A stretch of DNA of 64,000 bases, from positions 1,302,001-1,366,000 of the forward strand of contig QUOL01000002.1 in NCBI GenBank assembly GCA_009761415.1, written 5' to 3'. Origin of the DNA: Sarcomyxa edulis. Taxonomy: Eukaryota; Basidiomycota; Agaricomycetes; Agaricales; Mycenaceae. The translations under genes were made by a program, and so were the position numbers. Positions 37,707 through 49,700 of this stretch are shown in pieces (position 1 is the stretch's first letter; each line of letters starts with the position of its first letter). The notes below the pieces were generated by a model. That model did not search any database and had not been told where the DNA came from. It was given only the letters and a program-made list of their open reading frames with translations.

Positions 37707-40316
37707 ATGCCCGCACCAGTCACCTCACCCTTGCCTGCTCGTACCGCCATCAAGGCATCCTCCGCAACGAAACCACGCGGTCTTAAGAAGACTCGAATTG
37801 TCAGGAGAAGAGGCAGGGGGAAGGATGACATCGGTAGCGATGATGAGATTGAGAGGGAGGTTCGGACTGACTCAGAGGATTCTGAAGAAGAGCAAGGTGA
37901 ACTTTCATCCATCGACTCTGACTCTGATTCCGACACAGAGCCCGCCTCGGATGATGTCATTCCCAACGGTCACCATGTCCTCACTCCAAGTACCAGTCGA
38001 GGTCCAGACGATGTTCAGGATGGCCCTCGGACCTCGGTTGAAAAAGAATCACAGTCTTTTTTCAACGGAGGCGGCAATTGGTCAGAAATGGTCACGGATG
38101 AGAACGTCAACGGTCCTGCCGATCTCCCTGTCATAGATTTTGCTGAATTCGATGGCCATTCCGTTCCTGCCATTCCCAGTCGAGTACAACGACCTCCCAA
38201 CAAATTTACAAAAAAGTCACGCCCCTCTGCGCCGCAACATACTTCCCCACCGGCTGCGCCGGGTTCTGTTGCGGACGAGGATGGAGGCCTAGAAGCAGAT
38301 CCTGTCGCTTCGACTTCTCAGCATTCACTTCTCGGAGCATCCAATCAGAGGCGCCCTCCAGGTCAAACGGCTCGTCAAGCGTACCAACATCGACTGGAGA
38401 GCGACCCTTCTTATGTTCCGACCGTTGGAGAGTTCTGGGGCCACGATGATAGGTTATTGGACAAAGATCTTCGGAGTCTCAGTGGTTGGTGGAGGGGTCG
38501 TTGGCAAGGTCGTGGGAGTCGAGGTAGGGGTGGGTTTGACCGTGGATTCTCTGGGAGAGGTCGAGGTCGAGGGGGAGGTTCTAATCCAGCGAATGGACAT
38601 TGGGATGGTCCTGGACAAGAAGGCCAAGTTGGTAATGATGTGTTCCCACAAGCAGAAGTCCCTGCAATCGATCGAGCATGGACACACGATGGATTTGAGG
38701 AAATGAAGCAGAGGGAAGATAGCCGGCGGGGAGGACAACAAACGTTTCGCGGAGTTGGCGGCTTCCGAGGTACGGGTCGGGGTGGCTTCATTCCACGTGG
38801 CCGAGGTGGGGGTTTTGCTCGCGGTGGCTTTGTTTCTTCTCCAGCTAGATCTCGCGTCGGATCCCCATTATCCCTTCCTCCCGGCAGGCCTTGGTTCGTC
38901 ATGAAACCCGAACGTATGTGGACAAAACAGCATGAAGGCTTCCTTCATTTTGATGCCACCCTGAAACCTCGTCCTGGTCAAGGACCGGGTATCCGTGTCA
39001 AATTGCCAGGAGCCGGGGCTCAGATTATTCGGAAGGCTCCCTCAACGTCAAAATCCTCTGTTCATGCTGGAACGTCCAAACCTGCGACCACCAGTATCGT
39101 TGGTTCCGATTATGGAGACAAGGGGTTTGTCGTTCGTCTACCCAAACATGCACCCGAAAAGAAAGAAGCAGTAGGGCAAACCGTCGAGGTGGAGTTGGTG
39201 GCTCATACCGATGAAACGCCCATCGAGGAGGTCTTTACTGTCAGACCTCAATTGGTCGCCAGAAATGCACCGATATCGTTTTCTCAGTCAGTCGACTCCC
39301 CAGTCCTGAATCGCTCTCCAGCTGGTACATCGAGTCACTTCGAGCCTGCCGGATCGTTCTCCAATGGGCCTCAGGTTCCGCCAGAATCAGTTCAACAACA
39401 ACTCGAGCATATTTCCATCGAGCCACAAAACGCTGATCCTGTCAGATGGGCACAGACGGAAGAGGCAGTCATGAAACATCCACACACGTCGATGGATTAT
39501 GAGACGGCAGTGGAAGAGCATCTAGATCTTTCCTCCGCCAACGACTCTCGCCCTCCTCTACCTCTGCTACAGACAACGTTTACGCCACCCGAACCACAGA
39601 GCCCTCCTGTCGCTTATGGTTCGCCATACGGTTATGCACCTGCCTTACCTCCTGGTATCGCTGTGAACCAGCATGGTATGCCTTACGAACTTGCGACTGG
39701 TCGTCCTGTGTACCTCCAACCTCCGCCTCCCATGCCAATGTACAATCCACGTCCTATGATGCACATGGGCGGCCCTCCTGGTATCATTCCATTCGTTCCT
39801 GGCCACATGCATCACCATTCCGCTGTCTCACCAGATTTCCTCTCTTCATCCAATCCTCATACGCCCCCGATCAATGGCTTTTTGGATCCCTCAACTGGCG
39901 CACCCATTTTCTCGCTTCCTCGTCAGAGCTCCCGTATCGAAATTCGCGCTCCCACCGAAGGTGAAGAGCGTTCGTCTATCGACAAGGATAGGTCTTCCCG
40001 TCGAACATCTACCTTGAGAACCACAGCAGCGACTTTTGAACCCTCTCAGCCCTCCGAAAATGCACATAACACGAGGGGTTATTTCCCACCTTTAACCGCT
40101 CCTACGTCGTACGAGATGGTAGACGCCGGCATGCTGGCAGAGGAAGGAACTGCAGGACAACACCAAGACCCTTCTATGATGACTTATAGCCCATATCAGC
40201 AGTATTATTATCCAGATGCGTACGGCTACAACCCATACATGGACATGTCGCAAGTTGGACCATACGAGATGTACCCACCAGACCCTCGCGTATCGCAACC
40301 AACTGTTTACTATTAA
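37707..40316 (+). CDS. Btz/CASC3-like protein (exon-junction-complex candidate)
   Basis: Single open exon of 869 residues. Two pieces match the Btz (Barentsz/CASC3) module that clamps eIF4A3 in the exon junction complex: PSYVPTVGEFWGHDDRLLD (about 38410) and, after an RGG-rich stretch, AWTHDGFEEMKQ (about 38680). Around them are an acidic Ser/Asp/Glu region (residues about 45-80), a long Arg/Gly-rich region (GRGSRGRGGFDRG, GGFRGTGRGG) typical of RNA contact, and a Pro/Tyr/Met-rich tail (MPMYNPRPMMHMGG, YYPDAYGYNPYMDM). The Met at 37707 was chosen because MPAPVTSPLPAR begins the low-complexity N-terminus. The Btz assignment rests on short motifs. Confidence 0.75.
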   Translation: MPAPVTSPLPARTAIKASSATKPRGLKKTRIVRRRGRGKDDIGSDDEIEREVRTDSEDSEEEQGELSSIDSDSDSDTEPASDDVIPNGHHVLTPSTSRGPDDVQDGPRTSVEKESQSFFNGGGNWSEMVTDENVNGPADLPVIDFAEFDGHSVPAIPSRVQRPPNKFTKKSRPSAPQHTSPPAAPGSVADEDGGLEADPVASTSQHSLLGASNQRRPPGQTARQAYQHRLESDPSYVPTVGEFWGHDDRLLDKDLRSLSGWWRGRWQGRGSRGRGGFDRGFSGRGRGRGGGSNPANGHWDGPGQEGQVGNDVFPQAEVPAIDRAWTHDGFEEMKQREDSRRGGQQTFRGVGGFRGTGRGGFIPRGRGGGFARGGFVSSPARSRVGSPLSLPPGRPWFVMKPERMWTKQHEGFLHFDATLKPRPGQGPGIRVKLPGAGAQIIRKAPSTSKSSVHAGTSKPATTSIVGSDYGDKGFVVRLPKHAPEKKEAVGQTVEVELVAHTDETPIEEVFTVRPQLVARNAPISFSQSVDSPVLNRSPAGTSSHFEPAGSFSNGPQVPPESVQQQLEHISIEPQNADPVRWAQTEEAVMKHPHTSMDYETAVEEHLDLSSANDSRPPLPLLQTTFTPPEPQSPPVAYGSPYGYAPALPPGIAVNQHGMPYELATGRPVYLQPPPPMPMYNPRPMMHMGGPPGIIPFVPGHMHHHSAVSPDFLSSSNPHTPPINGFLDPSTGAPIFSLPRQSSRIEIRAPTEGEERSSIDKDRSSRRTSTLRTTAATFEPSQPSENAHNTRGYFPPLTAPTSYEMVDAGMLAEEGTAGQHQDPSMMTYSPYQQYYYPDAYGYNPYMDMSQVGPYEMYPPDPRVSQPTVYY

Positions 40317-40710
40317 TTTTCTTTCGTATAAGTTTATGTCTCTTCTTTTTTACTCATGTCACGCACTTAGTCTCCCAGGTTATTATTCATCAAGTTGCTA
40401 TCGCCATTATATACATACGCTCTGTGTCCATCCACTTTACCTTTCTTCGTCCGACTCGCCTCATACTTTTGAATACATTGAACATCCTAACTCATTACGC
40501 CGTCCACTTGTAGTATCTCTTTCTCTCTGGTCATCATTATTACATCTTGTCTAGCTTTATCCATGACATTAACGATTCGTTCTTTTTCCTATGCCATCAG
40601 GCTGCAGGCATGCCGACACGCTCCGAAGGATATACCCGTAAACAAGTCCACTAAACTTAAATAAATTTGAATCACGCGTGAACCTCACGTTTACCCCTCG
40701 ACAGCTGAAT
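40317..40710. other. Intergenic, 3' flank of Btz-like gene and promoter of next gene
   Basis: T/C-rich plus strand to about 40560 fits a 3' UTR. No family-like frame or RNA gene is seen. Confidence 0.5.
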
Positions 40711-41736
40711 ATGCCTTATTATCGAGATGGAGGGTGCGTATAGGCTATCCTATACCTGTGTCTTGCTAAAGGAATGTCTAGGTATAAACTTTCTCAATCA
40801 GAGATGCATTCTTACGGCTTCAAGCAGGGTGGGGCTTGGGCCGAAGATAAACGGGCCTTAGAAAGGGCATTCGATGAAGCGGACAGATACGACAGAGGCT
40901 CTACCAGCAGATTCGGAAGTACCCTACAGCAGAACTATCAGCGCACTCGTCAGGGCTTGCCTACTGTTCCACGTTCAGACCGTTACATCGTATCAGGCAT
41001 AGATGAGTACGCCAGGCAGTCATCCCCTTCTGCATCGCGGCGCTCTGTGTCCTCGTCCTCGAACAAATGGTATGGAGATAGGAACAGTGCTTATGACCAC
41101 TCGAGTGCGAGGCATGTCCCTGCCACTCGCACAGACCTATCTCGATCCTCCAGGGGTCACACCTATGCCTCTCGTGATCATATCGGCACGCCTCATGTAG
41201 CAGCAGTGTACATCCCACGCACAGAATACGGATACGGCCAACCTCTATATCGTGTGTCAGAACAGAGATACACTGTTCCGGGTCATGCAATTGAAGGAGG
41301 CTACGAAACAGACGATTATTCATCTCCGCCGGCGACATATTCCAGCTCATATAGCCCTGGTTATGAAAGTCGTTCAGCCCCCAGCACCACCACAAGCTCA
41401 TACTCTGGTACAATATCATCTGATGGTGCTTACTCTGATGGTGGACGGAGTGTTTCGTGGGAGGAAAATGACCCAGAGTACTTTGCGGAAAGCGGATATA
41501 TGGAGCCGTCCTATGACTACGCAGGCGAGGCTCCTAGTGAAGTATATGACTATTATGTGGATAGCCAATCCGACGCACATGAATACACATCTGACAGCAG
41601 CTATTACGATAGTGGAGATGATTATTCGGGGGAAGGTTACTATTCGGAAGATGGATACGATGATGGTTCTGAATGTGGTAATTCTGACGATTATTCCGAC
41701 GGCGGATATTCAGATGATGGTGACTACTCGGACTAA
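40711..41736 (+). CDS. Tyr/Ser/Asp-rich low-complexity orphan protein
   Basis: I do not recognise this gene. A small first exon (MPYYRDGG, 40711-40733) spliced over 40734-40781 gives GGYKLSQSEMHSYGFKQGGAW, which looks better than starting inside the intron at 40774. The first 60 residues are charged and may form a helix (DKRALERAFDEADRYDR). Beyond about residue 100 the protein is Ser/Tyr-rich, and the last 90 residues are repeats of Ser-Asp-Asp/Gly-Tyr-type units (SYYDSGDDYSGEGYYSEDGY). It is strongly acidic, with no membrane segment, Cys pattern or enzyme motif. A condensate-forming or structural role would be speculation. Confidence 0.7.
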
Positions 41737-42136
41737 CGCTAGACTTACGAACTTACCTATCATTGTACTCATTTCTTATGCCGTTGCACGCCACACAGGG
41801 GCTACTTATCAGGGAGACTCGCGGTACCGCGTCGGAGATTGAACCGGAGTTGTGCAGTTAGTCAGTGGCTGTGGTTGAAACGAAGAGAGACATCCCTTGA
41901 ACACGGACCACCACCTTGTCGTCGTCGTCCGTTGTAGAATCTGAAGCAACTTGTCCTCTGAATCAATTGGTAGGTACCCGTGTGTTTACTAATCCTTTCT
42001 TTGTGAGACCATGCTGCACAATCAATTCCACAGGCGTTTTTTCGAGCTTATCGAACAAAGCAAGACCTTCTTTTCCACGCCCAAATCTCTGTCTCTCCGA
42101 ACGAGACGTCTCCGCTACCTCTCTTCGACTATCTAG
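41737..42136. other. Promoter region of the TFIIB gene
   Basis: No gene seen. Contains the 12-bp palindrome CGCGGTACCGCG at 41820-41831. Pyrimidine-rich just before the TFIIB start. Confidence 0.5.
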
Positions 42137-43257
42137 ATGGCTTATGCTCAACCCTTTCCGCTCGCGGCGCCTTCCATAAAGGCCCCGCTGCAGCCGACGT
42201 TCGGGCCTGACCTTGCTGTCCGCCTCATCTGCCCAGAATGCAGAGACCCAAATCCTAATATTGTCGAAGAGTTTGGTAGCGGAGATCTCGTTTGTGGGAA
42301 CTGTGGATTGGTGCTCGGTGATCGTATAGTCGATACGAGAAGTGAATGGCGTGTAAGTTCTGGTTTTCCAGTTTTTCTCTCCTGCTCTGTTGTCTTCGTT
42401 TCTGTATTAAATACTTCATTCAGACGTTCGCCAACGATGAAGGCGATGACCCTTCTCGTGTCGGTGCAGCGTCGGATCCTCTAATGGAAGGAATGGAGCA
42501 GTTGGACACGGTGATCAGTTTTCGAGATGGTGGCTCCGGTATGGCACGCGAGCTGCAACGGGCAGCTTCGCGGTCGCAAAACTCGCGCTCTGAACGCAAT
42601 CTGCTTACCGCCTTCCGTGACATCTCGAGCTGGTGCGATCAGTTCTCTCTTCCGAAGACTATCAGCGATATCGCCAAGCAGCTTTATAAGCGCTCGGACG
42701 AAGAGAAACTGTTACGTGGGAAATCCCTCGACGCCGTCATTGCAGCATGCATATTCATTGCGTGCCGGCAGGCGCACGTCCCTCGTACGTTTCGTGAGAT
42801 CTGCAACTTGACGCACGTATCAAAAAAGACGCTCGGACAGTGTTACAAGGCGCTTGAACAGGCATTCAACCTAACACCAGGTGCCTCGGCGCATAACGCT
42901 TCCTCGTCACCTACTACAGGCCCCGAGAACCTCCTCGTGCGGTACTGTAATCATCTCGATCTGCCCGCGAACGTGCAGTCGATATGTTCAGACATCATCA
43001 TTGCGGCTCGGAAGTACGGAATTGCGGATGGAAGGAGCCCTGTCTCGATTGCGGGCGGGGCGATATACTTCACTTGTCTTCTATTGGGCAAAGTGAAGTC
43101 GGTACGGGATATTAGTGCCGTTGCGGGCGTGAGTGAAGGTACCATTAAATTGGTGTACCGATTGTACTACGCTGAAAAGGAAAAGCTAGTCAAGGATGAG
43201 TGGATCCAGGATGGAAAGGCTGATTTACAACGTCTGCCATTTGACTCCACGAGATGA
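42137..43257 (+). CDS. SUA7: General transcription factor TFIIB
   Basis: Bridges TBP at the core promoter to RNA polymerase II and helps set the start site. Two exons (42137-42352 and 42424-43257) give 349 residues, the usual length. The zinc ribbon is CPEC..CGNCG with [16 protein letters not shown], the B-reader and linker sequence. The first cyclin fold contains [20 protein letters not shown] and [16 protein letters not shown]. The second contains [20 protein letters not shown] and [18 protein letters not shown], ending with [20 protein letters not shown]. The Met at 42137 starts 32 residues before the ribbon. Intact. Confidence 0.97.
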
Positions 43258-43436
43258 TGCGCGGGAATGGACCCATTTTGTATATCAGTGTATTTTAAAG
43301 CTTATTACAGTCGGATAATCCAGAGGATCTTGTTGATATGGTGTTGTTGGACTGCAGCTCGATGTTCAGAGACAGGTATACGAAAAAACCATGAAGTGGA
43401 ATGCTAGGAAAACACAACGACTACAGACAAGTATAT

Positions 43437-44605
43437 TTACGAACGCTTCCCTCCCCTTCCTCTGCCGCCACGACCACCTCGACCACCTTTTCCACCTGCG
43501 GCCTCTCTGCCTAAAGCAGCGCCGCCTCGTCCCTTGCTCGCAAACCTGACGGCTTTACGGACGTTCAAAACAGACTCCTCGGGTGCAGGCTCGCGTCTTG
43601 ATTTTTTGGTATCACTGTCCAACTTTGAAAGCAGAGCCAGAGAGGCCTTTTGTTCATTAGACACAGGTGCTTCGGTAGGATCAAACTATGGTCCAGGTAC
43701 TTTCAGTACGGCTTCGACAAAAATGATGAACGCAAAAAATTACCTTCCGCTTGACACCACGGAGCTTCTTCTCGCCTTCCAGTTTGGCATCGAATTTACC
43801 CATACTGGCTGTGCTGACACGAGTAGTCGCAAGCGTCCTCTCGATATTTTGTTTGCGTTCTTCCCGTGGATTCGTGGCTCGGGCAACATTGCCTGCACGC
43901 TGGCGTTCGTTTTTGGCGACTCGAGCTTTGCGTTCATCGCGGGCAATTTTTGCAGGATCGTGGTTGACGTCTGATAGTTTTTTGACGTCAGAGTGAGGAA
44001 CTACAGCCCAAGTGTATGAGACGCACCAGCATTGAGAGGAACCTCTGTGATCCATTGATCTTCAACTTGCTTATTCTTTCCATCCTTACCCCATCTGTTA
44101 ACCCAGTCTTGTTTCTCCTCATCCCAAACCCGCTTGTCTCGCACTTTATGTTGAATACCTTTGGCAGCTGCAAATTGCTCCCATTTCGTTGGTGGTTTGG
44201 GTTTGGGCAGAGGTTTTGCGCGAGGAAGTTTCGTGGTCGGTGGGGGTAGTTGTGCGAGGGGGCCGTCGGGGGACGGATGCGTGGGGAGAGTAAAGAGAGC
44301 TGCGAGGAGAGTTTGGGCACCGTCACGGGCGAGCGATTGCAGGTGAGTTTCAAGGTCAGCACTAGTTTTCGCAGGATGGTCAGTAGATTTGTATGATAAG
44401 ATGTATACAGTACTGACCTGTAGCTTTCCTCGTCGATTGGGTTGGGGTCTGTGACCACTAGAAAACCGGGATCGACTTCGAGAGGAGTTTCTTTCTCGAC
44501 AGTGACGGATTGACTATAGATGACGGTTAGATTTGATCTAACATAGATAAGAATCAGACATTACTATTTCGCCGCATGCGATGCGAGAATATTCGAGACA
44601 TCCAT
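43437..44605 (-). CDS. RRS1: Ribosome biogenesis regulator Rrs1
   Basis: Nucleolar factor that with Rpf2 loads the 5S RNP into pre-60S particles. The start at 44605 gives MDVSNILASHAAKYQSVTV, then the typical DPGFLVVTDPNPIDEESY. After an intron come LPKPKPPTKWEQFAAAKGIQ and KRVWDEEKQDWVNRWGKDG, the hallmark Rrs1 block that contacts Rpf2 and the 5S RNP. DQWITEVPLNADVNHDPAKI and RATNPREERKQNIERTL follow. The C-terminus is an Arg/Gly-rich tail (GGKGGRGGRGGRGRGGKRS), a nucleolar-type signal. About four introns. Transcribed divergently from the THOC3-like gene (280 nt). Confidence 0.94.
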
Positions 44606-44885
44606 GATGGCGAGTAGTGTTAGTTAGAGTAGGAGCGTTTTTCTGATCGACGAAAAAGCATTGCCCGGCGACGGCATCCCGCGGCCGGTCCAGCGCCGGC
44701 TATTTGGCAAGATCCTTCCCTGGACGCCGCAGCCAAACAAGGAGCACTCCGCCGGCCGCTCGGCGCAAGCCTCTCGAGGAAAGTTCACTACTTACTTGCT
44801 CCCTTCCATTCGGGTGGCTTGCTCAAATTCCAGTTGTCCTTCTTGTCCTTCAAACAATTCTTCGAATCGCTCTCAAAGTTTCAAA

Positions 44886-46377
44886 ATGTCAAACACCAAT
44901 GGTAACAAACCTGACGACACTGATGAAATTCCGCCTCCTCAACGCCCACCTTCGCCGCCGCTATATACCACTTTCTCGGCTAGAGGTGTTCATGTACGAA
45001 ACCCTCCATTGGACCCAGGTGATCTCCTGAACTCATCGTATCATGGTGAACCGCTCTAGCCCCCAACGTTCTCTGCTTTCAAACCGCGTGATTATCGCAT
45101 GCCCAGTACTCAAGCCATGACCCATGTTGCGTGGAATTGTGACGGGAGAAAGCTGGCTGCTGTCGGGGTAGACAAGATCACACGGGTATGGTCACCTGAA
45201 AAGAGTGTGAGTGTGATATCAATGGTCGGCGTGTTCTAAAACTCAGGATTGGGTTCCTCATTCAGATGGACACAAGAGCTGCTACATTGTTTTCGGGAGG
45301 TCATTCCGACGATGTAGACTATGTTTCATGGAGTCCAATAAATCCTGATCTGTTCTGTACATCAAGCCAAAAAGATCGAAGAATTGTCTTCTGGGATGTA
45401 CGACGTACGTTGGGATACATTTGTTTTGCATTCCTCTCTAATCTTATGTCCGAATTGTGTCCCCCCGTCCAGAAAGCCGACCTACGCAACAATGTTCTTT
45501 GAAAGTATCTCCCGTCCAAACAAATTACTCTCCAGATGGCCGTGCTTTGCTCTACGCATCTGCAGGACATTCGTTATTCTTTATGACCCTTGGAAAGGAG
45601 GGAGAAGAGACGAAGGAACAATGGCATCCATCTGAAAAAGACCCAGTGCGTTCTTCCCCTGCAATCACTATATCTCCCCCGAACATCTGTTTCTATCCAG
45701 ATACCGGGATCGACAGCCATGTTTAACCACGTCGGCGATGGAGTTATATTGACTCACCACTCCGAGCATACGCTACGTATCATGGATTATCCAAGTCTTA
45801 CATTACGAGAAAGCCCTGCTGCACATGTAGGAGGATGTGTTGCCGTTGCGTTGGATCCCCGTGGAAAGTATGTGCTCCCATAAAGTTGACCTGTGTGTCT
45901 TGCTAACGGGATGTGTTCTACAGATACCTCGCTTCGGGTGGCTATGACTCCATCGTCAATATGTTTGATCTCTCCGAATGGATATGCGCACGGACGATCA
46001 CCTCTTGCGAGTATGTATCTACCTTCCCTTCAATCCTTTCATTCGTCCTCATATCAAAAAATGAAATCCCAGAAACAGCATAAATGGTCTCAGCTTCTCT
46101 TACGACGGCGAATATCTCGCCATTGCCAACGCTGGCATGTACATCGATATCGTACGTCGCGTGTTTTGTTTTTTTTTCATCGTAGTCTTACTGTAAGCCG
46201 TTACAGTGTGCCTCAGAAACGGGGATTCCTCTACATCGCGTCCCAGCTCTAGCTCCTTCCCCCACGGTCTGCTGGCATCCTTCCAAGTACGTTATAGCAT
46301 ATTGCGGACAGACAAAAATCAAAGAGGGGGGACCGCCTCCTGTAGCTGTCATTAGCTTATTTGGATTGCTCGAATGA
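44886..46377 (+). CDS. THO complex subunit 3-like WD40 protein
   Basis: Seven-bladed beta-propeller of the THO/TREX complex that couples transcription to mRNA export. The start at 44886 precedes a Pro-rich leader. A 41-nt intron near 45020-45060 then joins it to PTFSAFKPRDYRMPSTQAMT. WD repeats include HVAWNCDGRKLAAVGVDKIT, RVWSPEKS, GGHSDDVDYVSWSP, FCTSSQKDRRIVFWDVR, HVGGCVAVALDPRGKYLASG, YDSIVNMFDLSEW, and INGLSFSYDGEYLAIANAGM. The end CWHPSKYVIAYCG..FGLLE* matches THOC3/Tex3. About seven short introns keep it continuous. Confidence 0.88.
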
Positions 46378-46777
46378 ATATCTGTCTTGTTGAAATCTTG
46401 TCACTTCAGATGTGAATGGTTTAGCAGATCAGCAAAGCAGTATGTGTTGCGTATATATGGGTAAGAAAGTGCATAGGTATGGGTTCAGTAAAGCATAGGT
46501 GGGTTTTTATCAAGAGTAACTCGTAAGTACATAGCAGTCAATGCAGGTAAGAAAGCGGATTCGAAAGCAGGAAGGGAAATTATATGTATATGAAAGCAGA
46601 AAGACAGAACAATGTGACAAGAAAGCGAACGGAGCTAAGAAAGAAAACATAGAGGGCTCTGAATATGCCCAGATACACGTTAGATAAGAGTTGGAGAGCA
46701 AAGGGAGCAGAGCGTAGGAAACATAATATGATAAAAAATCAACAGAAAGAGCCAAAAGTTTAAGAACGCAACTCGAC
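46378..46777. other. Convergent 3' flanks, no gene
   Basis: Lies between the THOC3-like gene and the membrane orphan, both of which end here. A/G-rich on the plus strand (46540-46760), consistent with the U/C-rich 3' UTR of the minus-strand gene. Confidence 0.5.
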
Positions 46778-49700
46778 TCAGTCCCGGAAAGTATAAGCGA
46801 ACCCTACATGTTCACTCTGGGAAGGTGGTCTAACAACCACATCTGGCAAAACCTCTCCTTTGCGCAACATGCCCCGCATCTTGCTGGTTTCAGACCTGGT
46901 AAGCTGTGACGGCTTCAAATTGATATTCTGGTTGTTCTTCCTGGAACCAACCAAACCCGCCGGATCCACATTCTCGTTTCCGTTTTCGTCCACTGTTGCC
47001 ATTCTCATCCTGGACTTGCCGCTGTTACTTTTCTTCCCGAGGATCAACGGACGCGTGGCAGGGACGACTGGCGTGTTACTGTCGCGCTCCTGCAAGAGGG
47101 AAAGAGGACGAAGGCCTCCACTAGGGGAGCCTTTAGTAGCGGACGGGGGTGACGAGGAGGTGTCGGATATTTTGCGTTGCAGTTTACTGGCCTTGGGTAT
47201 AAGTGGTCGAACTCGGGACGACCACTGTGCAAAGGAGGATTTGATGGTAAGAGGTGGTGTTACAGATTCGGGTTCAATTCCGGGGCTCGTTACTGCGGGT
47301 TGGTCGTCGGATTTGATATATACAATGCTTGAGCGACGGGAAGCGCGTCTGGTCGTTATATGGTCAGGTAATGGAAGAGGAGGCGGACGATTCAAAATAG
47401 ACTTTGGTTTTTGAGAGATGCTGTTGTGAGGAGTACTCTCTGCCTGAGGCCCAGATCCCTCCAAACCAGCTTCGAACTCGAACAAAGTTACAGTGGAGGC
47501 GGCAGAAGGAGGTAACATATTGACCGAGTTTATGGATGACCGAGCTGTGTCAATATTGTGAGGCACCTCGGCGCGTAGACCTAGAGATCGAGTCGATAGA
47601 GCTCGTCCTAGGCTGACGACGCCAGGAGATTTGGGGCGCAGGAGCTCGTCTTCTTCTATCACGGCATTCAAATCGTTGGGAACGTACTCTCCTCCCCAGA
47701 CCGTGTTTCTTCGTCCGACATCGACGTGGTTTGGAGGAGCCATGTATTGGCCAACTTTGGTCTCGAGCGCACCTTTGACGTCTGCACTCCACGCAGCCAA
47801 AGAATGCACGCCGTCTTTGCCAAGGCCAAGGCTGTTCACAGAAGGAATAAGTAAATTGTTTTCAAAAGGAACGAGAGCAGAAGAGATACCTTGGTAAACT
47901 GAAATGATTCTTCTTGTGAGCCGATGTCTTCCTAGTCCTGAGTTCTCTAGGACGTCTTCTAGCTGGGGTCGAGTGCACCTCTGGAGACGAAAAGTCCTGT
48001 CCAAACTCCCTCATCATCCTTTCTCTCTTCCTCCCCTTGCCGAAAGTACCATCCATTCGATCCGATGTGATCCTCATACCCTCACCAACTTTTAGTCCCG
48101 GAATGAGCAGAGGTAGCACTCCAGCCGTCAACGCATCAATCTCATTCATATCATCAACAGCACCGAATGAGAATCCAGACGAGAACGACTTCTTGTGTTT
48201 GAGTTGTGCCAAGCGCGCTGCTCGGACGTTCGGGGGCGTGGGTGGAAGTGGGAAAGACGGAGGAGGGCTGATGTTGAAGCTACCAGACGTGGGGGTCTGG
48301 GGTCCACTGATAGAAGAAACGGAACGAGAACGAAGATGTGAAGTCGGTCTTTTGGAGATAGCTTGAGCACCTGATGCGGTCGCAAGAGCAAGCTTTGAAG
48401 CCTCTGAAGAACGTTTTTGAGGTGACGTCGAAGGGCCAACGAGGACCGTCTGAGCGAGTGTCGAATAGTGTCGTTGGGCGACCATTATTCTACTCGCGTA
48501 TGCCAAACTTTCATCTGCACCGGAATAGTAAGAACTGGCTTTGGATTCCTTCCTGATCCTGCCCATCTCGGCACTGGTCTCCGAGTGAGGTGTATTGTGG
48601 ACGGTGATAGGCAGGGAGGAGTCATCCATCTGCATAGGGAGTGGAGGTGTGACCTCGCCTTTCTCGACTTCCTCCTCAGGCGGAAGAACAGAGAGCTTAG
48701 GTTTAGGTGCCAGCATTCCCATAGCACGACTGACTTTGGTCTTTCCATCGATAGCATCACCATTGGTGATCCAGACATCCCCGCTGCGGCGACCTTCAAC
48801 AACAGTGACACTGGTGCTCATGCTGCGTTTGTATTCATGAGACCATTTGTAAGGCAGGCTTCCAGCTGGAGACGGTCCACGTATGACGTTGCTAGGAACC
48901 TCAGCATGGACGTTAAAGAGGCCAGATGGAATTGGGATGGGTGAACGAAAAAGGATATTCAGAGCGAGCGAAGGTGATGACAAAGTGATAGATAGGATGA
49001 GCAGGATGGAGGCGATCTGTGAGGTTGAGTTAGAGTTGGGTAGGACACTGAAGAGATAAGGGAAAGAAAGGCCCTGTGCAGAGAGAAATGTCAGATAATG
49101 TGGGATGACAAAAAGAGGGTGTGACTTACCAGTGGAACCCAGACGGTAATCATCCAACCAACCGCACGATAAACAGATATGTTGATCTCTGTGCCAGGAG
49201 GAGCAGCCAAGGCAGCAAGACCCTTTTCTGCCTCCAGGCTACCAGGAGCAAATCCATAACCACCGAGAACTTGAGCATTTGCCATAGCTGGTGTTGCTGG
49301 GCGCGTCACAGAAGGCAATAGATCCGTACGCAAATCCGGGGAGCTACCATTGCGAATGGTGCCCTCAGAGTGATGACTGGTAGGATACGACCAAGCAGAG
49401 AGGGTAACATGGGACCCATTGGTTGAAGTCAACCAGGACGTCTGAGAACCAAGACGTTGACGGGGATGGTCTGGGAGAGGAGTGGGGCAGTCGCGTCTGA
49501 ACGGGTCAGGATCACTAAGGATCTGGGCAGTGGGCGAGAGAGGACCGTAGGGAGAAGGGAGAGGAGGAACGGGAGGAATGTTGGCGTCAAGATGAGTGGT
49601 GGAAGGGTTGAACCAGAAAGTAGATTTGGGAGGAATAGAAGGGTGCGAACCTGTTGCGGGGTGGGGACGTCCAGAGGAAGATGCGTGATGAGAAGAACCG

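Noticed and set aside
38411..38902. 163-codon minus-strand Pro/Arg-rich frame
   Set aside because: Mirror of the RGG-rich part of the Btz-like gene. Low-complexity coding DNA leaves long frames on the other strand.
41820..41831. Palindrome CGCGGTACCGCG
   Set aside because: Twelve-base palindromes occur by chance at this scale. No second copy or nearby symmetry was seen.
46860..47414. 184-codon plus-strand frame
   Set aside because: Antisense to the disordered tail of the membrane orphan. No conserved block or splice partner.
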